A stretch of DNA of 64,000 bases from Marinigracilibium pacificum (GCF_012926615.1 NZ_JABBNU010000007.1:186001-250000); one strand, 5' to 3'; positions 54,501 to 63,248 are shown, counted from the first letter of the stretch. Numbers and translations are program-made. Notes: a model not told the origin generated them from the letters alone.

Positions 54501-54680
54501 GGGTGTGGAGTGAAGATATTTGATGAATTAGGAAGGATGTTATATGAAGCAAATCCATATAATAATGACTGGGATGGTACATATAATGGTGATTATCTAA
54601 ATAAAGGAGCTTATTACTATGTTATTGAATGTGAGGATGATAACATAGGAGGAAGTGGTAGCATCGTAATAGTTCGATAA
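51567..54680 (+). CDS. T9SS type B secreted protein with IPT, FG-GAP, Ig-like and PKD domains
   Basis: A 1037-residue surface protein. A signal peptide (ILILLFIISGISIYAQ) precedes an IPT/TIG domain (INTISPTDTTVNGVVTIQGS). Seven FG-GAP/VCBS repeats with Ca-binding DxNxDG loops follow (SADFNNDGYNDVFV, KGDFNGDGNIDLAI, AADLDNDGRIDLAV, IADFNKDGKNDLAA and more), forming a propeller at about 125-490. Ig-like modules (about 500-720) and a PKD domain (SYLWNFGDGNSSTQFEPTKS) come next. The final 90 residues are the CHU_C domain (KIISPNGDGINDTWVI, KGAYYYVIE), the signal for type IX export and attachment. It is likely a calcium-stabilised adhesin. It starts 8 nt after the PorP-SPOR gene. Confidence 0.9.
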   Translation: MKKIQILILLFIISGISIYAQIPVINTISPTDTTVNGVVTIQGSGFGNSAGDLEVSFGGVNGNIVDVTENVIRVKVPAGAHHAPISVLRQSSSNIAYSKEYFLLSYSGVPLSAASFTAVTNVPALGPQNDILSADFNNDGYNDVFVLYGDTETRFSIFLNNGSGSFTKTDVTVPAAIKFAEKGDFNGDGNIDLAISESTNGGNKVFIMKNNGAGGFTLTQTLNIAGTNPNRVRAADLDNDGRIDLAVVNNTNSTLVSIFRNLSSGGNIQFDNSPSTFPISIDNARGLVIADFNKDGKNDLAANANLGSEVFVIKNNSTPGNFSFGALQTFVIGGDLTSLVVGDYDIDGLEDIAVAKNQNEISVLRNTSSIGGNINFASQVSFTSMGRSFDIGSGDINGDGKSDLFVNTAVNGQIRIFTNTSTPGTLSFTYYDLTAPSGGIGIKAADLTNNAKPDIFFTSRTLNTWSYFKNINCILPETSPAPVMSICLGDVRRVYATPTITGQYAWYKDNVLQKQGTDNFIDVSLGGNYTVRHIEGSCNTSSQVLGVVLNNSTSPGEPAASSNGPVCPDGSLTLSAGTVSGATYHWTGPNGFESNVQNPVISPFSVDNAGYYYVKTVSGSCESKPVEVYAGLATIPSSSIIPDGPTTFCEGNDVVLEVPASAEITGYTWKKGGTVISGASTGSLTVSESGSYSVVVENTAGCTQESDAVSVSVSAAPQAGFAISGNLCRGSQLSVDNTSTVDGSQSVSYLWNFGDGNSSTQFEPTKSYNTAGTYNVSLTVSYGPACQDVTTQSIVVEDAPVANIEIISGSMPFCEGDSILLQTVDTYSSYDWSNGTTGRQAYYTSGTQATVSVSSGAGCPGSGSLTLNTLSKPVIDIFADQTEISRGDTIEISASGGLTYYWQPEEFVDYPDISSPFVFPTETTTFTVTATGSNGCVSQAEITISVDGEFEFRSNKIISPNGDGINDTWVIQSIDQFAGCGVKIFDELGRMLYEANPYNNDWDGTYNGDYLNKGAYYYVIECEDDNIGGSGSIVIVR

Positions 54681-54806
54681 TTGAATTATTTTAATTTTAT
54701 ATAGAATTATTGGTTACCTTTGCTAGATAAACCGGATATATTAGTGGATTAATATCTGGAATTTTTAGATAAAAGACTTTTTGACATTAACTATATTTTT
54801 ACTCCT

Positions 54807-57800
54807 ATGAATAGACACTTGCAACCAAAAGGAGATTTATTTCGAACCGGAGACATAAAAAAGCTATTTGCTTTAGTTGTCTTATTGTTCATATCATTTA
54901 ATACTTATGCTCAATTTGATACCAAATTATGGTTTCCACCAGTATGGAATGCCGACAGGAATAATCTGAATGCACGATCAGAGTTTTTAATTACTACTAA
55001 ATTTCCTGTAGCGAATGTCAGAGTATATACAGTTGATGGTGCCGTAGACCAAAATTTTGTTGTTCGACGTGGGGAACCGGCAAACATGCCTTTAAGTACG
55101 ACTTTGGGGATGACTCTGAATTTCAATCAAAAGGAAACTTCAAAGGGGTTAATTGTTGAATCTGATTATCCTGTTCAGGTTACTTACAGGCTTGCTGCTG
55201 TAAATAATCAGAATATTGTAACACTTAAAGGTAAGCAAGCTTTAGGTACTTTATTCTATGCCGGGTCTCAAACCAGAAATAAGGATGCACAATATTATCC
55301 TGGTAAAGAAAACCATTTCATCTCTGTTATGGCAACAGAAAATAATACAGTGGTTAATTTTGAAATGCCAGCATCCTATACATATGGTTTTGATGGATTA
55401 GGAACAAAGAATCATTCAGTTACTCTTAATGAGGGGGAAACTTACCTTGTTAAATGTCAGGGGCCATTAGAGCATATTACAGGTACAAAAATATCCACAA
55501 ATGGTAAAAATATAGTAGTTAATTCCGGTTCACAGCATACTAGAATTGAAGGAGCTTCAGCTTCTTCTGCAGAAGGTGGAGCGGATCAGTTAGTTCCGAT
55601 TGGTAGAATAGGAAGTGACTATATAGTTATGAGAGGTGAAAATGATAATGGCTTTGAATATAGCATTATTGTTGCAACCGAAGATAATACTAATGTTTAC
55701 GTTGATGGTGCCACTACTCCTGTAGCTACCTTAAATGAAGGAGAGTTTTATAACTTTATGCTGCCAGGTGCCTATACAGATGTTGGACGTGGTCATTATA
55801 TTACTTCAGATAACCCGATATATGTTTATCAGGTTAGTGGATCTGATCCAGGAGGAATTAAAGATGAAGTTGGGATGGCAATTGTTCCTCCATTATACTG
55901 TGCGGGAAGTAAATATATTGAGTTTGTACCATTTAAGAACTACTCTCAAAAGCAACGTATAAACATTGTATTACCGCAAGAGGGTTTGGCTTCATTAAGG
56001 TATAATAATTTACCATATACAAGTTATTCAGGAGTTTCAATCTTCCCTGTAAATGGTAGACCAGATTATTATGCTGTATCTTTCCCTACTGAACATGTTA
56101 GAAATCAGGATAACCTGGTAATTACTTCCGAGGAATTTTTACAAGTTGGTTATATGACTGGAGCCAGTGGTACTGGTACTTATGGATTCTTGTCAGGATT
56201 TGGAAGTAAAATTGAGCCACTTGATCCTTATCACTATGCAAATACTGGTGAAAAGATTTATACTACAATTTATGATTTTGATTCTGATTTAGGTACCCCA
56301 GGATATCAAGGCGTTGTTCAGGGAAGTACTGTTGATCTTTGTATTTGGGGAGAAAGTTGTGCTCCGCCAAACCTGGTAAATAATGTAATTACTTCAGGAA
56401 ATGGAGAGGAAGTTCAATATACTCCAAAATCAGACTCATGTTTTTCTTATACTGCTTCTAAGACATATTATGGTAAAGATACTGTTGAGATACAGATTAT
56501 AAATGAATATGATGCTGTAGAAACAGTTTTTATCATCGTAGATGTTATTACTGCACTTGACCTGGCAATTGATGAAAGTTCAATTGTTTATAACGCACCA
56601 ACATGTCCTGAAACAGATTTTACAGTTTCTTTTGATGTTACTAACTTATCTGATATTGTTTTTAATGATAATCTAAATATAACCTTTTACGATGGAGACC
56701 CCGGGACAACATCTGCCCGGCGTTTAAATACGATATCGGTACCAATAAATAATTTGGGTAATAACGATGTCTTTAGTGTTAATAATGCCCTGGTTGAAGG
56801 TACGGGAGAAGCTATAGTTGACTTACATATAGCAATTAACGATAATGGCACTAGTGGAATACCTATTGTATTTCCTTCAACAATCATTTTAGAAACTGAC
56901 TATACTAATAATATTGGTGCGACTCCTGTTCAAGCGTTACCATTTCCATTAGAAGCTGAAAAGCTAAGAGATAATATAAATTGTGATCCTGCATATCCTG
57001 ATAATGGAGCAGCAAGAGCAAATGTAATTATTAATGGAAATGTTCAAACTACAGGTTATAGCTACCGTTGGTATGATTCTCCAACTCCTGTAACAGGAAA
57101 TGCAGACTTTACTCAAAGAACATATCCAGGACTTGCAGAAGGTACTTATAGTGTATATGCTATAAATGATCGCTTTGGATGTTTTTCTGATACCGTTGAA
57201 GTTCAGATTAATAGACAAACGGAATATTTTTCTGCTGAAATTGAAGAGATTTCACCACTTACCAGCTGTTTAACACCAAATGGTGCTTTAAGAGCTACTG
57301 TTCCTACTGCTGACGATAATGATTTCTATTTCTACTGGTATAATGATGAGTTTGTACAGGATAACTCAACTTTTGTTGGGATTGGACAACTTTTAGAAAA
57401 TATCGATGAAAGTCAGTATACAGTTAAAGTTATTAGTAAAACTTCAGGCTGTTATGAGATTACTAGTGCATCAGTGTCTGATTTAAGAAGAGACCCAATT
57501 TTGACTTTGGATTCTTCACCTCAAACAAGATGTGAGCCAGCTGATGGAAGGCTAATAGCTTCAATAGACATGAGTCCGGCTGATTTTGACTTTACCTGGA
57601 CTGATACAACTAATACATTGATTGGAACTACTCCAAATGTAAATGGTGTTGTAGCAGGAAAATATTATTTCAATGCAATTCATAAAACTACAGGGTGTTC
57701 AGCAATTGATTCTGTAATTGTTGATAGTCAAATTCCTGAAATTGATGTTATCCCTAATAAGGGAGCCGCCAATGATTGTTTCTTGTCTCCAGTTTCAGTA

Positions 57801-59981
57801 AGTGCACAATTTGCTAATGGGCAGACAGTTCCTGGAGCTCAATTTACATGGTATTATGGTTCAACTGTACCAGTATCAGATGATAGATTTTTTGCTGATG
57901 GAGCTTCTGTAGACAATGTTTCTCCTGGAGATTATATTATTGAGGTATTAAATCCTGCAAATAATTGTAAGGCTTATGAAACTTTACCGATTGAAGCAAC
58001 AGCTTTGACTCCAGAAATCGATTTAGACCCTATAGCTTCTGACAACTGTGTTCCTGTTAATGGTGAAGTTTCAGGAAGAGTTATAAATATCCCTCCAGGA
58101 TATAACCAGAGTGATTATACATATTATGTATTTATCGGCCAGAATGCAAAAGATCTAGGTAACGCAGACTATGTTGTTGATGGACAACCTACTGGATTAA
58201 GTTTACCTGACTTAGGTCCGCAATATTATACAGTAATTGCGAAGCAAGATTTTGAAAATGAATGTCTTTCTGCACCTCAATCTGTTCAAATTGATGATGA
58301 TGCTGAATATCCAACTGCTATCAGTGAAACTATATTAAATGCTAACTGTTTGGATGCTGAAGGAAGAATTACTCTTAATTCAACACAAGCTTATAATTTC
58401 CAGTGGTTCAGAGGAGATATTGAAAACGACGATACGGTTGAAGACCTAAATCTAAATGATAATAGTACAACTCAGAGTGTATTAAATAATCAACCTTCAG
58501 GATACTATTCAGCAATTGTAACTAATCCTTCTACTGGATGTCAGGATAGTGTAGTTTCATTTATTGATATTCCTACATTAGATGAATATATATTGAGAAC
58601 AGCAAAAGAAGATGATCCGTTCTGTTTTGTAGATAGTGGAAGAGTAACTGTGGCCTTGGCTAATACAAACTTTAATTATCCATTCGAATATACATTCAGG
58701 TTGGAAAGAATAGATGAGTCAAATAACTCAATACTAGTTCCATACACAGGAGACCCATCGAATATAGCTTATAATTATGGGCAACTTCCTCCATCGAACT
58801 ATAGAGTTTCTTTAATTCAATTAGATGAAAATGGATTACCAGCTTACAATTGTAAATCTGAAGATATTGAAGTTTTAAATACTGAAGTGCCTCCAATTAT
58901 TGAAGCAGAAGGAACAAACGCGCTGACAATTTGTAGCCCTCGTGATCCAGATGGTCAAGCTGAAGTGCGAGTGTTGAATGGAGATATTTACCTTCATGCA
59001 TTTGAATGGACGGATGCGGGATCAAACCTTGTAGCTACTGGTTCGGAGGTTTATAACTTGTTGAATGGAACTTATACAGTTATTGCTACTAATCTAAACA
59101 ATTACTGTAAAGCTGAAACAACAGCTGTGGTAGCTGATGCAAGGGTTTATCCAGAAGTAATACCTGAGTTATTAAAAGGACGTGAAGATTGTATTGAGCC
59201 AGATGGAATAATGACTTCGTATGTTCCAGGTGTTGATGATCAGTCTAACTACAAATTTGAATGGTATGATATGGTGGATGGGTCTACAGATTTAGATACA
59301 TTAGACCATTATTATACAGGGCAAACTTTTGATGGATTTGATATTGGTGATTACACTGTAGTATCTATAAACAGGGCAACATCATGTCGAAGTGAGGCTG
59401 TATATGCAGTTGTTCCTGATCTAAGAGTTTATCCGGAATTTTATGTAAGAACTCAACCAGCAGCTTGCGAATACAGTAATGGTTTTGCCAGAGCTGTGGT
59501 AACCAATGATGTAGTAGTTGAGACTATCAGATGGGACATGGGTGGTGTATATAGTTTTGGATCAGATCTGATCAATATTCCATCAGGAATGTATGATGTT
59601 GAAGTAACAACTGTATTCGGTTGTATGAGTACCAAAGAAGTCGAGATTACTCCGGATATATTTATCTACAATGGTGTTTCAGCAAACGAAGATGGTAAAA
59701 ACGATCATTTCATAATTGATTGTATTGGTTTCTTCCCTGATAACAATGTGAAGATTTTCAATCGATACGGTGATATGGTATATGAAACGGATGGTTATAC
59801 TAATGATTCACCAAAACCAGGACAGGAAGCAGGTGTGATTCAAGGAAATAACTTCCGTGGATTTGGAAATAGAGGTATATATGCTGGTGGTAAGAAATTA
59901 CCAGTGGGTACGTACTTTTATGTAGTGGATAAGGGAGATGGTTCTGAGCCTAAGAGTGGCTATTTGGAACTTGTGAGATAA
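54807..59981 (+). CDS. giant T9SS type B surface protein with IgGFc-binding-like N-terminus
   Basis: The largest gene of the window, 1724 residues. After the signal peptide (ALVVLLFISFNTYAQ) lies an IgGFc-binding-type N-terminal domain (about 37-470): DTKLWFPPVWN, NHFISVMATENNTVVNFEM, YSIIVATEDNTNVYVDGA and ITSDNPIYVYQVSGSDPGG. Then comes a CARDB-like module (about 590-710) and some nine to ten diverged repeats of about 95-110 residues, each beginning with a Cys near D/NG and ending GC, with an F.W(Y) strand and GxYxV segment between, like SprB repeats. The C-terminus is a CHU_C domain (VSANEDGKNDHFII, GTYFYVVDKG). It probably acts as a long adhesin or gliding fibre, exported with the PorP/SprF encoded 18 nt downstream. 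Confidence 0.88.
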   Translation: MNRHLQPKGDLFRTGDIKKLFALVVLLFISFNTYAQFDTKLWFPPVWNADRNNLNARSEFLITTKFPVANVRVYTVDGAVDQNFVVRRGEPANMPLSTTLGMTLNFNQKETSKGLIVESDYPVQVTYRLAAVNNQNIVTLKGKQALGTLFYAGSQTRNKDAQYYPGKENHFISVMATENNTVVNFEMPASYTYGFDGLGTKNHSVTLNEGETYLVKCQGPLEHITGTKISTNGKNIVVNSGSQHTRIEGASASSAEGGADQLVPIGRIGSDYIVMRGENDNGFEYSIIVATEDNTNVYVDGATTPVATLNEGEFYNFMLPGAYTDVGRGHYITSDNPIYVYQVSGSDPGGIKDEVGMAIVPPLYCAGSKYIEFVPFKNYSQKQRINIVLPQEGLASLRYNNLPYTSYSGVSIFPVNGRPDYYAVSFPTEHVRNQDNLVITSEEFLQVGYMTGASGTGTYGFLSGFGSKIEPLDPYHYANTGEKIYTTIYDFDSDLGTPGYQGVVQGSTVDLCIWGESCAPPNLVNNVITSGNGEEVQYTPKSDSCFSYTASKTYYGKDTVEIQIINEYDAVETVFIIVDVITALDLAIDESSIVYNAPTCPETDFTVSFDVTNLSDIVFNDNLNITFYDGDPGTTSARRLNTISVPINNLGNNDVFSVNNALVEGTGEAIVDLHIAINDNGTSGIPIVFPSTIILETDYTNNIGATPVQALPFPLEAEKLRDNINCDPAYPDNGAARANVIINGNVQTTGYSYRWYDSPTPVTGNADFTQRTYPGLAEGTYSVYAINDRFGCFSDTVEVQINRQTEYFSAEIEEISPLTSCLTPNGALRATVPTADDNDFYFYWYNDEFVQDNSTFVGIGQLLENIDESQYTVKVISKTSGCYEITSASVSDLRRDPILTLDSSPQTRCEPADGRLIASIDMSPADFDFTWTDTTNTLIGTTPNVNGVVAGKYYFNAIHKTTGCSAIDSVIVDSQIPEIDVIPNKGAANDCFLSPVSVSAQFANGQTVPGAQFTWYYGSTVPVSDDRFFADGASVDNVSPGDYIIEVLNPANNCKAYETLPIEATALTPEIDLDPIASDNCVPVNGEVSGRVINIPPGYNQSDYTYYVFIGQNAKDLGNADYVVDGQPTGLSLPDLGPQYYTVIAKQDFENECLSAPQSVQIDDDAEYPTAISETILNANCLDAEGRITLNSTQAYNFQWFRGDIENDDTVEDLNLNDNSTTQSVLNNQPSGYYSAIVTNPSTGCQDSVVSFIDIPTLDEYILRTAKEDDPFCFVDSGRVTVALANTNFNYPFEYTFRLERIDESNNSILVPYTGDPSNIAYNYGQLPPSNYRVSLIQLDENGLPAYNCKSEDIEVLNTEVPPIIEAEGTNALTICSPRDPDGQAEVRVLNGDIYLHAFEWTDAGSNLVATGSEVYNLLNGTYTVIATNLNNYCKAETTAVVADARVYPEVIPELLKGREDCIEPDGIMTSYVPGVDDQSNYKFEWYDMVDGSTDLDTLDHYYTGQTFDGFDIGDYTVVSINRATSCRSEAVYAVVPDLRVYPEFYVRTQPAACEYSNGFARAVVTNDVVVETIRWDMGGVYSFGSDLINIPSGMYDVEVTTVFGCMSTKEVEITPDIFIYNGVSANEDGKNDHFIIDCIGFFPDNNVKIFNRYGDMVYETDGYTNDSPKPGQEAGVIQGNNFRGFGNRGIYAGGKKLPVGTYFYVVDKGDGSEPKSGYLELVR

Positions 59982-59999
59982 CAAAGCCAGCTAATTATA

Positions 60000-60935
60000 A
60001 TGAAACAGACAACTTTAACAGCGATCATTTTAATTGTGCTTTCAATTACAGGGTTGAAGGCACAACAAAGACCGGTTTTTTCGCAATACATGTTTAATGG
60101 AATGGCGATAAACCCGGCATATTCCGGAGTTCATGAAACGGTTCATGGAATTGCTTCATACAGAGATCAATGGATAAATCTAGAGGGGGCTCCTAAATCA
60201 CTTGCATTTGCAGTTGATACTAAGCTTTCGAAGAAGAACATTGGCCTTGGTTTGATGATTACCAATGATCGAATAGGAATACATTCGGATATAGGTGTTT
60301 ATGCAGCATATTCATATAAAGTCAGAACTCTGGGAGGAACTCTTTCTATGGGACTGCAAGCTGGTTTTAATAATCTGAATTCGGATTATTCAAGATTGAC
60401 TCTTGATGATATTACTGATCCGAATTTACAAGGTGTTAATAATTCATTTAATCCTAATTTTGGTGTAGGAGCATACTGGAATAATAGTTCATCTTATGTT
60501 GGGTTGTCGATTCCGTATATTCTACATAATAACACCTTCGATAAAAATGATATCAGTACAGTTACCGAATCAATTGAAAGGAGATATTACTTTCTAACAG
60601 GTGGTCATGTATTTCCGGTATCTAATAACCTGTTATTCAGACCTAGCACCTTGTTAAAAATTCAGGAAGGAGCTCCTGTCGATGTTGATATTAATTTGAA
60701 TTTCATTTTATATGGACGTCTAAACCTTGGAGCTTCATATAGAACCGGAAGATCATTAGTTGGTATGTTCCAGATCCAAGCTACACAAGAATGGAGTTTT
60801 GGTTATTCATATGACTATGTATTTAGCGATTTGAATCAATTTAACAGGGGTACACACGAGTTTATTATACAATATGGAGTCAACATTGATAATAGTCACA
60901 AATCAATGCCATGCCCTTCATATTTCTTAAGATAA
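60000..60935 (+). CDS. PorP/SprF-type T9SS outer-membrane protein
   Basis: A 311-residue canonical PorP/SprF protein: signal peptide MKQTTLTAIILIVLSITGLK, then the family start QQRPVFSQYMFNGMAINPAY with SGVHETVHGIASYRDQWINL. Barrel strands follow (NIGLGLMITNDRIGIHSDIG, LSMGLQAGFNN, FNPNFGVGAYW) and the terminal GTHEFIIQYG. SprF-type proteins are needed for surface placement of the CHU_C protein encoded beside them, in Flavobacterium SprB. Here the gene is 18 nt after the 1724-residue protein. In contrast to the first PorP of the locus it has no linker or SPOR-like tail. It is convergent with the M50 gene with a 3-nt gap. Confidence 0.93.
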   Translation: MKQTTLTAIILIVLSITGLKAQQRPVFSQYMFNGMAINPAYSGVHETVHGIASYRDQWINLEGAPKSLAFAVDTKLSKKNIGLGLMITNDRIGIHSDIGVYAAYSYKVRTLGGTLSMGLQAGFNNLNSDYSRLTLDDITDPNLQGVNNSFNPNFGVGAYWNNSSSYVGLSIPYILHNNTFDKNDISTVTESIERRYYFLTGGHVFPVSNNLLFRPSTLLKIQEGAPVDVDINLNFILYGRLNLGASYRTGRSLVGMFQIQATQEWSFGYSYDYVFSDLNQFNRGTHEFIIQYGVNIDNSHKSMPCPSYFLR

Positions 60936-60938
60936 AAT

Positions 60939-62075
60939 TTATTCAATAATTAATGGCTGGGGGCTAAAGCTGATAATGAAAATTATTATAGCTACCCAGC
61001 CAATAATTTTTCTACCCATCGATAGTTCATTATTAATTATTGCAGGAGGATGATATATTCCAATAAATCTTCCAATAATCAAGCTAAAGAAAAGCCATCC
61101 TGTATATCCTGTAACGTTAGGGAAATAGAAGTTAACAAAGTATTGAATAGCATAAATACTTAGTGCCAAAAGAATCTTTGTTAAAGGGTCTTTAGTTACT
61201 CTTCCAAGAATAAAATACAGAAAAAGCAGGTATAATGGGATAGCGATCAACAAATCCTTTATTGGTTGTCTACTACTGATGAAGCCTGTTCCGGCATAAA
61301 GTATAAACAGGATAAAAAAGACCAGAGAAATCCTTCCTTGCCATTTTCTTCCAAATAATCCAAAGAGAACATGGCCACCATCAAGTTGGCCAATTGGTAA
61401 TAGGTTTAAAGCAGTAAATATAAGCGCAAGGTATCCTACAAATAAAAATGGATAGTGAATGATTTCAGCCTTACTTGGTAATAAGCTATAGTCTTCAACT
61501 ACATATTTTTCAAAGAATAATGTCAATAGATTATCTCCGACAAAAATTTCTATTGTATTCTCGTCTTTAGGAGGTGAGTAGTTAAAACCTTTTCCTGCTT
61601 CATTGTATTCGGGGTGTATCTCGTATTGATATTCCTGGGGGGGTAAATGAGTATATCCGTACCAGAGTAATCCAAACGCAATAATAAATCCAGCCAAAGG
61701 TCCTGCTACACCAATATCAAAGTATTCTTTTCTGCTTTTTACTAAACCTTTTAACCTTATAACTGCACCCATTGTACCTATAGTAATAGGGAATATTGGC
61801 AGGGGAGGAAAAGGGATATAATATGGAAGAGTTGTTTTAACCTTATATTTTATTGCAGTAAAGAAATGACCGAATTCATGAAAAGTAAGAAATAGTAAAA
61901 ATGGCCATGCATACATAAAACCGGAATACCAGTCTTTTTGTGTCCATTTATTAATCATGTCTACAGGCTTTCCTTTAATCCAGAAAACACCTGCAATCAC
62001 AGTTGAGACAAATGTTAATACAAATAATAAAAGATGTTTGAGAATGTCTTTTAAAGTGAATTTATTATCTGTCAT
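60939..62075 (-). CDS. site-2-protease-type M50 membrane metallopeptidase
   Basis: A 378-residue integral membrane zinc protease. The HEFGH motif is at residues 66-70 inside the second hydrophobic segment, and the third ligand is in NLLPIGQLDGGH. About eight hydrophobic segments are visible. There is no PDZ domain, so it belongs to the short archaeal/cyanobacterial-like S2P group and not to RseP. A soluble loop (about 160-195) separates the catalytic segments. Such enzymes cut membrane-bound regulators or process exported proteins, but the substrate is unknown. The start overlaps the HAD gene end by 11 nt, so both are on one minus-strand transcript. Confidence 0.9.
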   Translation of the reverse strand: MTDNKFTLKDILKHLLLFVLTFVSTVIAGVFWIKGKPVDMINKWTQKDWYSGFMYAWPFLLFLTFHEFGHFFTAIKYKVKTTLPYYIPFPPLPIFPITIGTMGAVIRLKGLVKSRKEYFDIGVAGPLAGFIIAFGLLWYGYTHLPPQEYQYEIHPEYNEAGKGFNYSPPKDENTIEIFVGDNLLTLFFEKYVVEDYSLLPSKAEIIHYPFLFVGYLALIFTALNLLPIGQLDGGHVLFGLFGRKWQGRISLVFFILFILYAGTGFISSRQPIKDLLIAIPLYLLFLYFILGRVTKDPLTKILLALSIYAIQYFVNFYFPNVTGYTGWLFFSLIIGRFIGIYHPPAIINNELSMGRKIIGWVAIIIFIISFSPQPLIIE

Positions 62076-62682
62076 TATTAAAGAAATTGATTAAAACTTC
62101 TGGTCCATCTACTAAGATTGCTTTAATACCTAATTGTTTAGCAGAATTAACATTTTGTACTAGGTCATCAAAAAGTAAAGTTTCTGAAGGGATAAGGTCA
62201 TTTTCTTCAAGTATTTGTTGAAATACTTCCGGGTTTGGTTTTCTTTTTCTCATAGAAAACGAATAATAAGAGCGGTCAAAATATGATCCAATATCTTTAT
62301 TCCCGTTAGTTCTTTCAAGAATATTATTTACTCCATCAAGGTGAATAGGAGAAGTATTACTCATTAAATAAGTAGAATAATTTTCTCTTAAATTTTCTAA
62401 TAAGGTAATTCGTTGAAGTGGAATATCTAGCAGCATTGCATTCCAGGCTTCATCTAATTCTTCATCTGAAAGGTTGTGATTTAGGATCTCTCTCATCTCT
62501 TCGCGAAACTCTTCGTTATTGATTTCGCCTAATTCATACCTTTCAGTAATTTTTGATTCAAAAATTTTCGCCTTGGCAACATCGACGTCACTATTGCAAT
62601 AAGATACTAGTTTTGAGTATGTTAAATCAGTGTTTAGGTTGATGATTACACCACCAAGATCAAATATTATGTTTTGATACAT
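62065..62682 (-). CDS. HAD-superfamily hydrolase, YihX-like
   Basis: A 205-residue HAD (subfamily IA) phosphatase. Motif I is IIFDLGGVIINLN with the nucleophile Asp8; the second Asp of the classical DxD is Gly, as in the YihX group (glucose-1-phosphate-type phosphatases). Motif II is YLMSNTSPIH, the motif III Lys lies in MRKRKPNPEVF and motif IV is LLFDDLVQNVNSAKQLGI. The helical cap lies at about 17-100. It is probably a small-molecule phosphatase with an unknown substrate. It is the first gene of the pair with the M50 protease and starts 87 nt from the divergent tRNA gene. Confidence 0.9.
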   Translation of the reverse strand: MYQNIIFDLGGVIINLNTDLTYSKLVSYCNSDVDVAKAKIFESKITERYELGEINNEEFREEMREILNHNLSDEELDEAWNAMLLDIPLQRITLLENLRENYSTYLMSNTSPIHLDGVNNILERTNGNKDIGSYFDRSYYSFSMRKRKPNPEVFQQILEENDLIPSETLLFDDLVQNVNSAKQLGIKAILVDGPEVLINFFNNDR

Positions 62683-62769
62683 AAATTTTTCTTTAATCAG
62701 TTTGGGATTTTATTCTGCAAATATGTAACATTGCAATCCCAAATCAAAGCTGAAACGAAAAGGCTTTTG

Positions 62770-62843
62770 GGGCCCTTAGCTCAGTTGGTTAGAGCACCTG
62801 ACTCATAATCAGGTGGCCGCTGGTTCGAGCCCAGCAGGGCCCA
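62770..62843 (+). tRNA. tRNA-Ile2 (anticodon CAU, lysidine-type)
   Basis: A complete 74-nt cloverleaf: 7-bp acceptor stem (gggccct / agggccc), D arm with ttagctcagttggttagagc, 5-bp anticodon stem (cctga / tcagg), anticodon cat at 62804-62806 and a T arm with ggttcgagccc. The 3' CCA is not encoded. The body matches the Ile2 tRNA that reads AUA after C34 is changed to lysidine by TilS (tagctcag...ctcataatc...gctggttc), more than elongator tRNA-Met. Its last 16 bases are repeated exactly 197 bp downstream. Confidence 0.93.
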
Positions 62844-62880
62844 CAGTAAAAAAGAAGCTTCACAGAGATGTGAGGCTTTT
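62828..62880 (+). repeat. direct repeat copy 1: tRNA 3' end plus terminator
   Basis: The 53 bp from the tRNA T arm (16 bases of the tRNA) through the terminator stem are identical to 63025-63077. A duplicated tRNA 3' end is what tyrosine-recombinase integration leaves behind, with this copy as the one that keeps the tRNA whole. Confidence 0.9.
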
Positions 62881-62883
62881 TTT
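62855..62883 (+). terminator. terminator of the tRNA gene
   Basis: A 10-bp stem (aagcttcaca / tgtgaggctt, one G-T pair) with loop gaga and a T run, 12 nt after the tRNA. An exact second copy of the hairpin lies in the downstream repeat, where the T run is shorter. Confidence 0.88.
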
Positions 62884-63024
62884 ATACCCAATATTATGTT
62901 GCATAAATGCTGGGTGAGAAGTTTATGCTGATATTGATGTCATATCTGAAAAATAAATAAGGGTTTAAAATACCTTAATTAGGAGCAATCATAAATTTTA
63001 TTTCATTGACATCAATCGTCAGTA

Positions 63025-63077
63025 AGCCCAGCAGGGCCCACAGTAAAAAAGAAGCTTCACAGAGATGTGAGGCTTTT
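63025..63077 (+). repeat. direct repeat copy 2: partial tRNA 3' end plus terminator
   Basis: Identical over 53 bp to 62828-62880 but without the rest of a tRNA; the upstream flank (63001-63024) is unrelated. The 144 bp between the copies holds no gene. It contains a 10-bp inverted repeat, attgatgtca (62933-62942) with tgacatcaat (63007-63016). The repeat could be an att-site remnant or come from slippage or end-joining duplication. Confidence 0.9.
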
Positions 63078-63208
63078 AAATGATTCAAACTGTTATAAAT
63101 ATATCAATCCAATTAACGACCATAACCAAGGGTAAATATTTCAATATCTGCAATAATTTTCTCATTAGATTTTTGTGAAAATCACCCTCTCAAATTGTGA
63201 AAATGCTC

Positions 63209-63248
63209 TTTGTATTGTGATTTGATATGATTGTATAATTGTCATATC
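63209..63248 (+). promoter_or_regulatory. candidate promoter with overlapping palindromic operator
   Basis: A TTTG at 63209-63212 and TATAATTG at 63234-63241 (one mismatch to TAnnTTTG) are spaced 21 nt, compatible with a Bacteroidota promoter. A perfect inverted repeat gatatga (63224-63230) / tcatatc (63242-63248) with an 11-nt spacer straddles the -7 box, so a dimeric repressor could act here. The small membrane peptide gene starts 16 nt later. Confidence 0.45.

Noticed and set aside
62065-62682. HAD protein with missing second Asp of DxD as a broken enzyme
   Set aside because: The DLG form with Gly at this position is normal in the YihX-like group, and the other motifs are intact.
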